The notes below the pieces were generated by a model. That model saw nothing but the letters and a program-made list of their open reading frames with translations. It was not told the origin of the DNA and did not search any database. A stretch of 64,000 nt of DNA from Chryseobacterium sp. LJ668 (GTDB taxonomy: Bacteria; Bacteroidota; Bacteroidia; Flavobacteriales; Weeksellaceae), in contig NZ_CP080443.1 in the NCBI RefSeq assembly GCF_019613955.1, positions 2,837,001-2,901,000 on the forward strand. The letters are read 5' to 3'. Numbering within the stretch: position 1 is the stretch's first letter; every line of letters begins with the position of its first letter. A program made the position numbers and the translations under genes. Below, piece by piece: positions 46,031-54,345 of the stretch.

Positions 46031-46282
46031 ATGTTAAATGTGATTTTTTTTATAAAATTAATTATTAGTTTTGATATGTCAATTGTGACAAATAACAAAA
46101 TTTATATTTTAATTATAAAGAAATTAAAAAATTTAAAAAACACAGAAATTAACAATCTATCAAAAATTAAAGGTGGGGATTATTACAAAATGACCGAATA
46201 CCAACGAGGAAATTGCACTGTTACAGATGTTATAAACTATGATGACAATATGGGAAAGAAACTGGTAGGGATAATGAAGTAA
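46031..46282 (+). CDS. Putative RiPP precursor with double-glycine leader
   Basis: The 83-residue reading frame contains KKLKNLKNTEINNLSKIKGG at residues 30-49. This is a Lys/Leu/Asn-rich leader ending in the Gly-Gly cleavage site used by C39 peptidase transporters, typical of Bacteroidota natural-product precursors. Cleavage would release a 34-residue core that starts DYYKMTEYQRGNC and holds one cysteine and several Thr, Asp, Tyr and Lys residues. The start at 46031 is uncertain: ATG 46076 gives a 34-residue leader and is at least as likely. It lies ahead of a DUF6624-like gene and an ATP-grasp maturase fragment. I infer a grasp-with-spasm type precursor, but the core has no diagnostic motif that I can verify. 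Confidence 0.55.
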   Translation: MLNVIFFIKLIISFDMSIVTNNKIYILIIKKLKNLKNTEINNLSKIKGGDYYKMTEYQRGNCTVTDVINYDDNMGKKLVGIMK

Positions 46283-46406
46283 CAGTATCTTGCCCTTCGT
46301 TGTCTATTAATTAAAATTTCGCAAAATTTTTCTTTAAAGAAATTGGTCTCGTCATTCATTACTGACAAGGCTAATCTTTTGTTATTAACTTTTAAAAGAT
46401 TATAAA

Positions 46407-47365
46407 ATGATAAAAAGAGGGTATCTACTGGTGTGCATTGTGATTTTTACATTCACTCATGCGCAGCAAAAATATTATGAATCTATGATTGCTATAGATG
46501 TAGCAATCAAACAAAATAATTACAAAGAAGCTTATACTATATTACAAGGAATAAAAGAACCTTTGTCAGATTTAAATAAGAGAACTGCATTAGATATATA
46601 TCTGAAAAACGATAAAAAGAAACCGGCTCTGAAATTAATACGAGAATTGGGTGAGATAAATTATCATGTAAAATATATGCTTACAAAAGATTCATTGATA
46701 TTGAAGGCTATGACCAAAGAAAGATTTTACAAAGCATATAACAAAGGGCTGAAAAAATTTATTGTAAACTATAATCAAGAATTTAGTGATATCATCACCG
46801 AATCTCAGTATTTGGATCAATATGTAAGAACCAATGAATCATTTACTAAACTAAAAAGGGAAACAGATTTTCTAAAAGAAACTGATCTATCTAATTATAA
46901 AAGGATTTCACAGCAAATCGATAAATATGGTTTCCCTACCGCTAAAACTATTGGTCAGCATAACCTTAATAATCTTGATCTTATTTTAATGCATTGCACC
47001 CGATATGATGACAGCATATATACCAAAGTAGTATCTTATTATGAAGCTGCCATAAAAAATAAGAATTTAAGACCAACGGACTTAGGATATCTAATAGATG
47101 ATCATGATGCGGTTATACAAGAAAAAGCGACAACTTTTGGGCTTAAAACGCAGACCTCAAAGGAAGGACAAAAGCTATATGAAGAAAAAAAAATAACTAT
47201 TATGGATTTGATTAAAGATAAAAAATATATTGAATTTAACCCATAAAAGATATAAAAAACGTAGATGCTCTGCGAAAAAAATATTTTCTTCCGATGGTAT
47301 GGCAACAGGCTATATTAAATGAGATAAAAAAGCTGCCACCTGGATATGAAAGAAAATACGATTAA
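46407..47365 (+). pseudogene. Secreted DUF6624-like protein, broken by a one-base frameshift
   Basis: The first frame (46407-47246) gives 279 residues with a signal peptide ending near THAQ (residue ~19). A C-terminal region follows with YGFPTAKTIGQHNLNNLDLILMH, RPTDLGYLIDDHDAV and TTFGLKTQ, the layout of DUF6624 proteins. It stops at a TAA right after EFNP. A different frame continues without a break: IKDIKNVDALRKKYFLP... to YERKYD and a stop at 47363-47365. This matches the usual DUF6624 ending PI-D--NVD--R----LP. Restoring one C in the run of C at 47240-47242 joins both into a 319-residue protein. The new 3' end overlaps the next gene's start by 20 bases. A sequencing error cannot be excluded. 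Confidence 0.6.
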
Positions 47366-47528
47366 TATAATTACCCAAGCAAATAATACAGTCTCTGATA
47401 CAGTATGTGAATATCTTTTAGGAAAAAAAATACTTTTTAACAGAATTAACGATAACGATTTTTATCCCGTTACTTTTGATGTTAAGACTATAAATAAAGA
47501 GCTTAGGATAAAGATTATAAATCAGAAA
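47346..47528 (+). pseudogene. Truncated grasp-with-spasm type ATP-grasp peptide maturase (N-terminus only)
   Basis: The first 61 codons read like the start of bacterial ATP-grasp peptide maturases. An opening strand INIITQANNTVSDTV, then EYLLGKKILFNRINDNDFYP, fits the pattern I-I-x-x-N-x-x-x-S-x-x-V then F-x-R-I-N-x-x-D of the pre-ATP-grasp domain. Normal members have over 300 residues, so the ATP-grasp core is missing. Homology ends where the frame meets the stop codon of the convergent J-domain/KTSC gene at 47529. Although the frame stays open to 47690, that part is antisense to the KTSC gene. The gene overlaps the restored end of the DUF6624-like gene by 20 bases. I infer deletion of the rest of a RiPP cluster. 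Confidence 0.6.
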
Positions 47529-47975
47529 TTAATCTGCCATTACTTCACCAGACTTTCTGTAGATGAAATTTCCATAGATATGTCTTCTGGCAAAACGGCT
47601 TGGCGAATCAGAATTCACCATTTTGATGTAAGTATTTCTTGGGACACCGATATATTCAAACATTTTACCATTCAGATGCTGCACTTTTAAAATCTGTTTT
47701 TCAAGATAAAAATCTGTAATGATAGATGTTGTGATCGTCTCCGTATATTCTTCTCTATATTTTTCCTGTGTTTCTTCGTTGATGCTTACCAAAAAATGAT
47801 AGGCTTCAATGATTGATTTGCTTTTTTCTTCAGCTTCTAATTTCCCTTCTTCATCATTGATAAATTTATCAGGATGCGTATCTTTCATCGTATTCCTGTA
47901 AATGGTTTTTAAGTCTTTTAAAGTTGCCGTTTTATCAACGCCAAGAAGCTTTCTGTGCTCGCCAATTCTTTTCAT
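47529..47975 (-). CDS. J-domain protein with C-terminal KTSC domain
   Basis: The 148-residue protein has an N-terminal DnaJ-like domain with the HPD motif in MKDTHPDKF (residues ~30-38) and a helical region around 45-70. A KTSC-type domain follows (about 100-148, LNGKMFEYIGVPRNTYIKMVNSDSPSRFARRHIYGNFIYRKSGE). The J-domain should stimulate an Hsp70 partner; the KTSC domain is of unknown function and is often fused to or encoded with nucleic-acid and stress proteins. Its stop codon coincides with the junction of the truncated maturase gene on the other strand. Confidence 0.8.
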   Translation of the reverse strand: MKRIGEHRKLLGVDKTATLKDLKTIYRNTMKDTHPDKFINDEEGKLEAEEKSKSIIEAYHFLVSINEETQEKYREEYTETITTSIITDFYLEKQILKVQHLNGKMFEYIGVPRNTYIKMVNSDSPSRFARRHIYGNFIYRKSGEVMAD

Positions 47976-48200
47976 ATGAAGATATTTATTGATTTTAAAA
48001 GGTCATAAGCAATCGCTTTATCGTGTATATTTGTATACAAAATTCTGTCTAAGCGTTTTCATACGATATAATCCTTTTTACGGGATGCAAAATTAGGCTT
48101 TTTAATTGTAAAACTGTAAGTTATTCATTATTAATTTATTTGGAAATGAAATGCTTGTCAAATTTTACATAAATCATTAATCGTCATATTCATACAATAG

Positions 48201-48767
48201 TTATTCCTGATCAATATAAGTCAGCTTGGCATCTTTTAAAAATTCATCAAGATTTATATTTTTAGCAGCCTTCGAATTAGTTAATTCAATAAAATAAACA
48301 ACAGAATTGGGAAGGTTCCGATTTTTGGTTATCAATCGGAATCTTTTTACTTTATCGTTTAAATTGAGAAACGTCATTTCAGAAATTTTCACAGTGATAT
48401 TATTGACATCAAAAGAAGCTTTCGGGTCTTTCTGCAATTTCAAAAATCTTTTCTGTGTTTTATCAGTGGTTTCATCCAGAAACTTCTCCATCTGATAGTC
48501 TGTCAAAAGCTGCGGATAAATCAAGCCTTGCTTTAAGATCGAAACAGTTAATTGATCAGATTTATCAAATAAAATCGCTTTGTCGTCAAACAAAACCTGA
48601 TTATCCCTTACGGTAATTTTTCCGTCAAACCTTTTATAACTTTTCTTTTTATATTCCCTCTTAAAATGTTCGGAAGCGTGCTGATCTTTTGCATTCAGTA
48701 CTTCTTTTTTCTGACCAAAAGCTACAGAAAATAATAGACAAAGGATCAGCGAAAATTGCAGTTTCAT
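48201..48767 (-). CDS. Secreted protein of unknown function
   Basis: The 188-residue product has a signal peptide ending at AFGQ (residue ~19). The mature chain contains strands such as FDGKITVRDNQVLFDDKAILFD and FDVNNITVKISEMTFLNLNDKVKRFRLITK. It lacks recognisable motifs. It lies 20 bases downstream of a Nudix hydrolase gene on the same strand, so the two can share a transcript. The 225 bases between it and the KTSC gene hold nothing that I recognise. Confidence 0.65.
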   Translation of the reverse strand: MKLQFSLILCLLFSVAFGQKKEVLNAKDQHASEHFKREYKKKSYKRFDGKITVRDNQVLFDDKAILFDKSDQLTVSILKQGLIYPQLLTDYQMEKFLDETTDKTQKRFLKLQKDPKASFDVNNITVKISEMTFLNLNDKVKRFRLITKNRNLPNSVVYFIELTNSKAAKNINLDEFLKDAKLTYIDQE

Positions 48768-48787
48768 AATTTCTATTTTATTTAAAT

Positions 48788-49369
48788 CTACATTAAATTT
48801 TTAAGGCGCAAATGTTGAAGAAGCATAATGGTTTTTGCATCTTTGATATCACCGGAATCAATCATTTTATGAGCTTTTTCAATATCGATTTCCAGAACTT
48901 CAATATCTTCTCCCTCTTCTTGCAGACCACCACCATTGTTGATTTTCATTTCATCAGAATATTCTGCAATGAAGAAATGAAGAATTTCTGTGACAGATCC
49001 GGGTGACATATAGGCTTCAAAAACTTTTTCAACCTTCGATATTTTGTAGCCTGTTTCTTCTTCGGCCTCTCTTATTATACAATCTTCAGGATGATTATTG
49101 TCTAATAATCCTGCACATGCTTCGATCAGCATTCCGGTAGAATTTCCGTTGATGTAAGTCGGCATCCGGAATTGTCTCGTTAAAATTACCGTTTTTTTGG
49201 CTGCGTTATATAACAAAATCACAGCACCATTTCCCCTGTCATAGGCTTCTCTGCTTTGGGTTTCGGTCTTGCCGTCATTTTTTAAAACATTGAAAGTGAT
49301 CTTTTTTAAAGTGTACCAGTTATCTGATAAAATTTCAGTCTTTTCTATATGTATGTTTGTATTCTGCAT
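48788..49369 (-). CDS. nudK: NUDIX hydrolase, GDP-mannose pyrophosphatase-like (NudK)
   Basis: The 193-residue protein follows the NudK form closely: an opening domain with [11 protein letters not shown] and [16 protein letters not shown], then the Nudix box in [22 protein letters not shown], and [18 protein letters not shown] after it. NudK hydrolyses GDP-mannose and related nucleotide sugars to the nucleoside monophosphate and sugar phosphate. The Glu/Arg residues of the box that bind magnesium are present. It is followed by a secreted-protein gene and lies 20 bases after a TIGR01777-type oxidoreductase gene. Confidence 0.85.
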   Translation of the reverse strand: MQNTNIHIEKTEILSDNWYTLKKITFNVLKNDGKTETQSREAYDRGNGAVILLYNAAKKTVILTRQFRMPTYINGNSTGMLIEACAGLLDNNHPEDCIIREAEEETGYKISKVEKVFEAYMSPGSVTEILHFFIAEYSDEMKINNGGGLQEEGEDIEVLEIDIEKAHKMIDSGDIKDAKTIMLLQHLRLKNLM

Positions 49370-49389
49370 AGATTGTACAATCTTATTGA

Positions 49390-50307
49390 TTATGTAAGTT
49401 TATTATTTTTGAATAAATCTTCTAAAGCATTTTTTAAATCAGGAAATTTAAATTGAAAACCTGCGTTCTGCAGTTTTTCTGAAGAAGTTCTGGAGCCTTC
49501 AAGCAATACGACAGCGAGTTCACCAAAGATAAGCTTCATTACAAACCCCGGAACATTGGGCATAAAGAGAGGTTTGTCTAAGACTTCAGCAATTTCTTTC
49601 GTCAAGTTTTCATTATCAGTATGTTGTGGCGCAGAAGCATTGTAAGCACCGCTTACATTTTCGTTTTTTAAAGCAAATTCAAAGACCGAACAAATATCAT
49701 CAATATGAATCCACGGTATGTACTGTCTGCCGCTGCCAATAGGCGATCCGATCCCAAATTTTACAGGAACAGACATCTTTTTTAAAGCTCCTTCTTTTTC
49801 GGAAAGTACAATAGATGTCCGAACTTTTACCACTCTTTCAGCGAGACCCTTCTCCAAAAATTCATCAGCAGCTTTTTCCCAACGGATAACGACTTCACTT
49901 AGAAAATCATTTCCCTTTTGGTCATCTTCCTTAAATATTTTCTCTGAAGTAATGGCTCCGTAAATGCCGACAGCTGATGCCGAAATAAAAGATTTAAGCT
50001 GAATATTTTTCTTTTGTAAGGCTTTAAGAATTAATTGTGCAGAGTCAACACGGCTCGAGATGATTTCTTTTTTTCGCTCTTCAGTCCATTTTTTTTCTGA
50101 AATATTGGCTCCGGCAAGATGTATGATATGACTTACATTTTCAAATGCATTTTCATCAATGATTCCTTTCTCAATATTCCATTCAAATTCATTTTCATGC
50201 TTTTTTGTTCTTGTTAAAAACCGGATAGCATATTTATTTTCAAGTTTTTTAGCCAAAGCTTTTGCTAAAGTTCCGCCTGCTCCGGTTATGATGACAATTT
50301 CTTTCAT
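49390..50307 (-). CDS. TIGR01777 family (epimerase-like) oxidoreductase
   Basis: The 305-residue protein begins with a Rossmann motif ([16 protein letters not shown]) and continues with [36 protein letters not shown] and [15 protein letters not shown]. These are typical of the YfcH/SDR39U1 branch of extended short-chain dehydrogenases. The last ~50 residues fit the DUF1731 domain ([27 protein letters not shown]). The substrate of the family is unknown. It lies in a leftward run with the Nudix gene and the zinc-ribbon and HPP genes. Confidence 0.87.
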   Translation of the reverse strand: MKEIVIITGAGGTLAKALAKKLENKYAIRFLTRTKKHENEFEWNIEKGIIDENAFENVSHIIHLAGANISEKKWTEERKKEIISSRVDSAQLILKALQKKNIQLKSFISASAVGIYGAITSEKIFKEDDQKGNDFLSEVVIRWEKAADEFLEKGLAERVVKVRTSIVLSEKEGALKKMSVPVKFGIGSPIGSGRQYIPWIHIDDICSVFEFALKNENVSGAYNASAPQHTDNENLTKEIAEVLDKPLFMPNVPGFVMKLIFGELAVVLLEGSRTSSEKLQNAGFQFKFPDLKNALEDLFKNNKLT

Positions 50308-50340
50308 GTTTGATTTTTATTTTTCTGCAATTTGTAAAGA

Positions 50341-50679
50341 TTAATTTTTAACTATTAAAATATAATCATCATCCAAAATTTTGTAACCCTGGTCATAGAC
50401 AAATTTGTATTCCGAGCCATTTTTATAAACTTTAATCTGCGTAAAATAATTAAAATCAAATCCTAAGCCACCGAGTTTAGACTTGCTGATTTTAGTTTTA
50501 CCTTCTATATTGGTTTCGCTCAAAATCCGGTAATTGCGGCGGAGTTTATTATTTACATTCCGCATCAGATTGCTCGAGTCTTTATTTTGTTTATTGTTGT
50601 AAGCGTTTCTACAGGCATCATTGCAGAATTTTTTATCTGATCTTCCAATGATTTTTTCGCCACATTCCAGACAGTTCAT
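50341..50679 (-). CDS. Small zinc-ribbon protein (DUF2116-like N-terminus)
   Basis: The 112-residue protein opens with MNCLECGEKIIGRSDKKFCNDACRNAY. This is a four-cysteine zinc ribbon of the kind found in DUF2116 and related small proteins. A Lys/Asn-rich linker follows, then a C-terminal strand region (IKVYKNGSEYKFVYDQGYKILDDDYILIV). No catalytic residue is recognised. It starts 5 bases after the HPP gene stop, within a leftward run. Confidence 0.65.
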   Translation of the reverse strand: MNCLECGEKIIGRSDKKFCNDACRNAYNNKQNKDSSNLMRNVNNKLRRNYRILSETNIEGKTKISKSKLGGLGFDFNYFTQIKVYKNGSEYKFVYDQGYKILDDDYILIVKN

Positions 50680-50684
50680 AGTGT

Positions 50685-51281
50685 TTAATTTTTCAATGGG
50701 TGTTTGTGTTTTTTATGTAAAAGCTTTTTCCACTTAGCACTTGTAGGATAACTTCTGTTTTTGGTAACATTGTTAAAAATCAATGCCGTTACAAGCAAGA
50801 TAATACACCCAGACAAAACGGGTGATAGTGCATACCAATATCCTAAATCAGAGATTTTTCCTGGTGATGTCACCGCGATCAAAGCTGTAGCTCCGCCTGG
50901 AGGATGAAGTGTTTTTGTGTACTGCATCAAAACAATCGAAAGCGCAACTGCCAAAGGTGCAGAAAGCCACAAAACATCTGGAACGATTTGATAAACCGTA
51001 ACTCCCACCAAAGCCGAAATTACATGGCCACCGACAAGATTTCTAGGCTGAGCCAGAGGACTTTGTACTGCCCCGTAAATCAAGACACTTGATGCACCAA
51101 ACGAGCCTATAAGAAATACATTTTCTTGTTCCAGCAAATAGTGAGACTGTAAAAATGCAATAATTCCTATTCCGAAAAAAGCGCCCAGAAATGACCAGAA
51201 ATGTTCTTTATAGTCAACCAGCGTCTCCTTATAAATTACATATTTTGATACCCGATAGGTTCTCTTTAAAGCTTTCCTCAC
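50685..51281 (-). CDS. HPP family membrane protein
   Basis: The 198-residue integral membrane protein shows the HPP-family signature HPPGGATALIAV and repeated hydrophobic helices (at least four). The function of HPP proteins is uncertain; some have been linked to nitrite transport in plastids and cyanobacteria, which I cannot confirm here. It is transcribed leftward, followed by the zinc-ribbon gene after 5 bases. A perfect 12-bp palindrome lies at 51318-51329, 36 bases before its start. Confidence 0.82.
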   Translation of the reverse strand: MRKALKRTYRVSKYVIYKETLVDYKEHFWSFLGAFFGIGIIAFLQSHYLLEQENVFLIGSFGASSVLIYGAVQSPLAQPRNLVGGHVISALVGVTVYQIVPDVLWLSAPLAVALSIVLMQYTKTLHPPGGATALIAVTSPGKISDLGYWYALSPVLSGCIILLVTALIFNNVTKNRSYPTSAKWKKLLHKKHKHPLKN

Positions 51282-51317
51282 AGTTTGATATTTTAAAATT
51301 TAAAGATACAAAATATC

Positions 51318-51329
51318 CGTTTGCAAACG
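51318..51329. promoter_or_regulatory. 12-bp palindrome upstream of the HPP gene
   Basis: CGTTTGCAAACG is a perfect palindrome 37-48 bases before the HPP start codon, in its presumed promoter region. Its shape suits a LacI/GalR-type operator, but no regulator is nearby. Confidence 0.3.
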
Positions 51330-51455
51330 ACTACAAATGTATTTAAATATTTTTCTACCGATTCTCATTTCAAAATTCAACAATCTTTGCAACAGAGATT
51401 TGAGAAAAAAGTGAACGTCTCTTATCTGAATTATTAATCTTTAAAATATAAAGTT

Positions 51456-51788
51456 ATGTCACTAAGAAACAAAGTAACATTGATTGGTTACACAGGAAAA
51501 GAAGTAGAAATGATGACTTTCGACAACGGAACTCTAAAATCAACTGTATCATTAGCTACAAACGATCATTACACCAACGCAAAAGGTGAAAAAGTAGAAG
51601 AAACGCAATGGCACAGCCTTGTTGCATTTGGTAAAACAGCAGAAATATTTCAGAAATATGTTCCGAAGGGTAAAGAAATTGCTGTTGAAGGTAAAATTAC
51701 CTACAGATCTTATGATGATAAGGATGGCGTGAAAAGATATATTACCGAAATCAGGGTTGAAGAAATATTGCTTTTGGGCGGAAAATAG
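51456..51788 (+). CDS. ssb: Single-stranded DNA-binding protein, short form
   Basis: The 110-residue protein is an OB-fold SSB: KVTLIGYTGKEVE, STVSLATNDHY, TQWHSLVAFGKTAEIFQKYVPKGKEIAVEGKI and ITEIRVEEILLLG match the family core. It ends straight after the OB fold, without the flexible linker and acidic tip (DDDIPF-like) through which standard SSB recruits partners. It is therefore probably a second, specialised SSB, not the housekeeping one, as is common in Bacteroidota. An HRDC-domain gene follows on the same strand 22 bases later. Confidence 0.88.
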   Translation: MSLRNKVTLIGYTGKEVEMMTFDNGTLKSTVSLATNDHYTNAKGEKVEETQWHSLVAFGKTAEIFQKYVPKGKEIAVEGKITYRSYDDKDGVKRYITEIRVEEILLLGGK

Positions 51789-51810
51789 ACATAAAATTCT
51801 AAAATCACAA

Positions 51811-52272
51811 ATGATGAATATAAAAGTTTTAAAAGTAAGAATTGCAGATGAATTTCTACTCCAGGATCAGCATATGATTGATGATTTTTTGAATAAGCAT
51901 GAGATTATTAAAGTAGAAACCGCATTTGTGCATGATGAAAGTTTCTGGTCTGTTGTCTTATATTTTAATGAATATAAAAGTACTTCAACCAATAATGTTG
52001 TCAAAGATTCAAAAGTAGTAAAATACTCTGCAGAAGATGAAATCCTCAATGATGATGAGATTAAAATTCTGGATGCATTAAAACTTTGGCGTTCCGAAAA
52101 AGCGAAAGAACAGAATCTTCCTTCATATTTTATAGCAACCAATAAAGAGCTGATTTCTGTAGCAAAATATAAGCCTGTGAAAATTGAAGAATTGCTTGAT
52201 ATCAAAGGTTTCGGAAAGCATAAAATTGAAAATTATGGCGAAGAAATTTTAGAAATTCTTGAAAGTGTCTGA
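51811..52272 (+). CDS. HRDC domain protein
   Basis: With ATG 51811 the product has 153 residues (an upstream start at 51757 overlaps ssb and is unlikely). The second half is an HRDC domain: DEIKILDALKLWRSEKAKEQNLPSYFIATNKELISVAKYKPVKIEELLDIKGFGKHKIENYGEEILEIL. It is the helix bundle used by RecQ and RNase D to bind nucleic acid. The first half (about 75 residues) matches nothing that I know. Placement 22 bases after the ssb gene suggests a joint role with single-stranded DNA. Confidence 0.82.
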   Translation: MMNIKVLKVRIADEFLLQDQHMIDDFLNKHEIIKVETAFVHDESFWSVVLYFNEYKSTSTNNVVKDSKVVKYSAEDEILNDDEIKILDALKLWRSEKAKEQNLPSYFIATNKELISVAKYKPVKIEELLDIKGFGKHKIENYGEEILEILESV

Positions 52273-52409
52273 AATAAAAAACACTAAAACACAAATGATG
52301 AAATAAAGGGCAGGCGAAACAATATCTCCAGCCTTTTTTATTAATTTAAAAGTCCTTTCAATTCCTTATTTTTGCACTTTAAATCATTTATTAATCATCA
52401 ATTATAATA

Positions 52410-53780
52410 ATGAAGCCAAGCTTAGCAAAAGGAACGAGGGATTTTACATCATTAGAAGTTTCAAGAAGAAAATACATCATCAATATATTACAGAAAAACT
52501 TTGAACTGTTCGGATTTCAGCCATTAGAAACTCCAAGCTTTGAAAATCTTTCAACTTTAACCGGAAAATACGGAGAAGAAGGAGACCGTTTGATTTTTAA
52601 AATTTTAAATTCAAGCATCAACGAGTCTAAAGATGAAAAGAAAACTCAGATGTTAAATGATTTTCAAAAAGCTTTAGATAAACCGTTCAGTGCTGAAAGT
52701 CTTACAGATAAAGCTTTGCGCTATGACCTAACGGTTCCTTTCGCAAGATTTGTCGCGATGAATCATGGGAAACTGACTTTCCCCTACAAACGTTATCAAA
52801 TCCAGCCGGTTTGGAGAGCAGACCGTCCGCAAAAAGGAAGATTCAGAGAATTTTATCAGTGCGATGCCGATGTAGTAGGAAGCGAAAGTTTATGGCTGGA
52901 GGTGGATTTGGTACAATTGTATTTAAAATCTTTTGCTGAATTAAAAGTTTCGGTGACTATTCACATCAATAACCGAAAAATTCTTTCCGGTTTGGCAGAA
53001 TATGCAGGAATTACAGAAAAGCTGATCGATTTTACCGTTGCTTTAGACAAACTGGATAAAGTTGGGAAGGATGGAGTAGTAAAGGAACTTTTAGAAAAAA
53101 ACATTTCGCAGGAATCAATTGATAAATTAGATTTCCTCTTTAACCAATCGACTGATGCATTAGAAAATCTTCTTCAGCTTAAAGAAAAATTTATTGGAAA
53201 TGAGATAGGCCTGAAAGGTGTTGAAGAATTAGAATTCGTTATTACTCAATCGATTAATCTCGGTATCAATAGTCAGGATCTGGTTTTTGATATTACATTG
53301 GCTCGAGGTTTAGATTATTATACAGGAGCGATTTTCGAAGTGAAAGCAGATGAAGCACAAATGGGCTCAATTGGCGGAGGTGGAAGATATGACAACCTTA
53401 CAGAAGTTTTCGGAGTAAAAAATATTCCGGGAATCGGAATTTCTTTTGGTTTAGACAGAATTTATCTTGTTATGGAAGAATTAAATCTTTTCCCAGAAGA
53501 TGCAACCTCAAACGTAGAATATCTGTTCGCTAATTTTGGGGGTGATGAAACTTTGGAAGCTTTAAAACTAATCAACCAGCTGAGAGAAAAAGGTATTTCT
53601 GCAGAATTGTATCCCGAAAACGCGAAAATCAACAAGCAATTCACATACGCAGAAAAGAAAGGAATTAAAAATCTTGTCTTCTTAGGCGAAGAAGAAATTA
53701 AAACTAAAACGGTTACTTTTAAAAATCTGGAAGCTGGGGAACAGAAAACGCTTTCTCTTGAAGAGTTTTTAAATCTATAA
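52410..53780 (+). CDS. hisS: Histidyl-tRNA synthetase
   Basis: The 456-residue class II synthetase begins [12 protein letters not shown]. It has motif 2 around [26 protein letters not shown], the histidine-binding [15 protein letters not shown], and motif 3 in [14 protein letters not shown]...[15 protein letters not shown]. The anticodon-binding domain is at the C-terminus. It charges tRNA-His with histidine. The length is normal. It has its own upstream -7 box (TATTTTTG, 52367-52374) and is followed by a PH/SHOCT protein gene. Confidence 0.95.
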   Translation: MKPSLAKGTRDFTSLEVSRRKYIINILQKNFELFGFQPLETPSFENLSTLTGKYGEEGDRLIFKILNSSINESKDEKKTQMLNDFQKALDKPFSAESLTDKALRYDLTVPFARFVAMNHGKLTFPYKRYQIQPVWRADRPQKGRFREFYQCDADVVGSESLWLEVDLVQLYLKSFAELKVSVTIHINNRKILSGLAEYAGITEKLIDFTVALDKLDKVGKDGVVKELLEKNISQESIDKLDFLFNQSTDALENLLQLKEKFIGNEIGLKGVEELEFVITQSINLGINSQDLVFDITLARGLDYYTGAIFEVKADEAQMGSIGGGGRYDNLTEVFGVKNIPGIGISFGLDRIYLVMEELNLFPEDATSNVEYLFANFGGDETLEALKLINQLREKGISAELYPENAKINKQFTYAEKKGIKNLVFLGEEEIKTKTVTFKNLEAGEQKTLSLEEFLNL

Positions 53781-53797
53781 TTGCATAAACAAAAACA

Positions 53798-54334
53798 ATG
53801 GATGAAAAATCAAGACTTAAGCAAATAAGAGAAGAACTAAATCAATTAGATATAAGTCCTACTTTTTTTGCCAGAAAAGAAATCAAAGAATTGCCAAACA
53901 TTCTTTCTGAAGGTGAAAAGATCATTTACTTAGTTGAGGGCAGAAACAAAACAACAAAGCATCACATTGTTTTGGTCGGAACCGACAGAAGGTTGATTTT
54001 CATCGATAAAGAATTCCTGTACGGATTAAAAGTGGAGGATTATTCTTATGATAAAGTTGCTTCCATTCAATATGAAACCTCATTTATGCTGGCTTCGATC
54101 GATGTCAATGTTTCAGGCGATATCGTTGAGATTGATGGAGTTGGGAAGTATGAAGCTGAATTGTTCTGTGAGAAAGTGCGAGATTTTATGTCTCGTCCGA
54201 AAGAATTTTTTCAGACAAAATCTGAACCCACTATTCTTGATCAGTTAGAACAATTGGGAAGATTAAAGGAAAGCGGAGTTCTGACCGAACAAGAATTTGA
54301 TGAACAGAAAAGAAATCTACTTGAAAAACTATAA
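53798..54334 (+). CDS. PH-like domain protein with C-terminal SHOCT motif
   Basis: The 178-residue protein has a central bacterial PH-like beta sheet (GEKIIYLVEGRNKTTKHHIVLVGTDRRLIFIDKEFLYGLKVEDYSYDKVASIQYE). The last ~30 residues form a SHOCT motif (LDQLEQLGRLKESGVLTEQEFDEQKRNLLEKL), a short helical element that promotes oligomerisation in many Gram-negative envelope and phage proteins. The protein lacks a signal peptide and is probably cytosolic. It starts 17 bases after hisS and ends 11 before a methyltransferase gene. Confidence 0.82.
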   Translation: MDEKSRLKQIREELNQLDISPTFFARKEIKELPNILSEGEKIIYLVEGRNKTTKHHIVLVGTDRRLIFIDKEFLYGLKVEDYSYDKVASIQYETSFMLASIDVNVSGDIVEIDGVGKYEAELFCEKVRDFMSRPKEFFQTKSEPTILDQLEQLGRLKESGVLTEQEFDEQKRNLLEKL

Positions 54335-54345
54335 ATTTAGAATCA

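Noticed and set aside
45840..47530. Mobile element carrying the RiPP-like genes
   Set aside because: No transposase, integrase, terminal inverted repeat or target duplication could be seen at the borders, so only a remnant cluster is claimed.
47531..47690. Distal part of the plus-strand frame that begins at 47346
   Set aside because: It stays open only because it is antisense to the J-domain/KTSC gene, whose reading frame has clear domain motifs. It is not part of the maturase.
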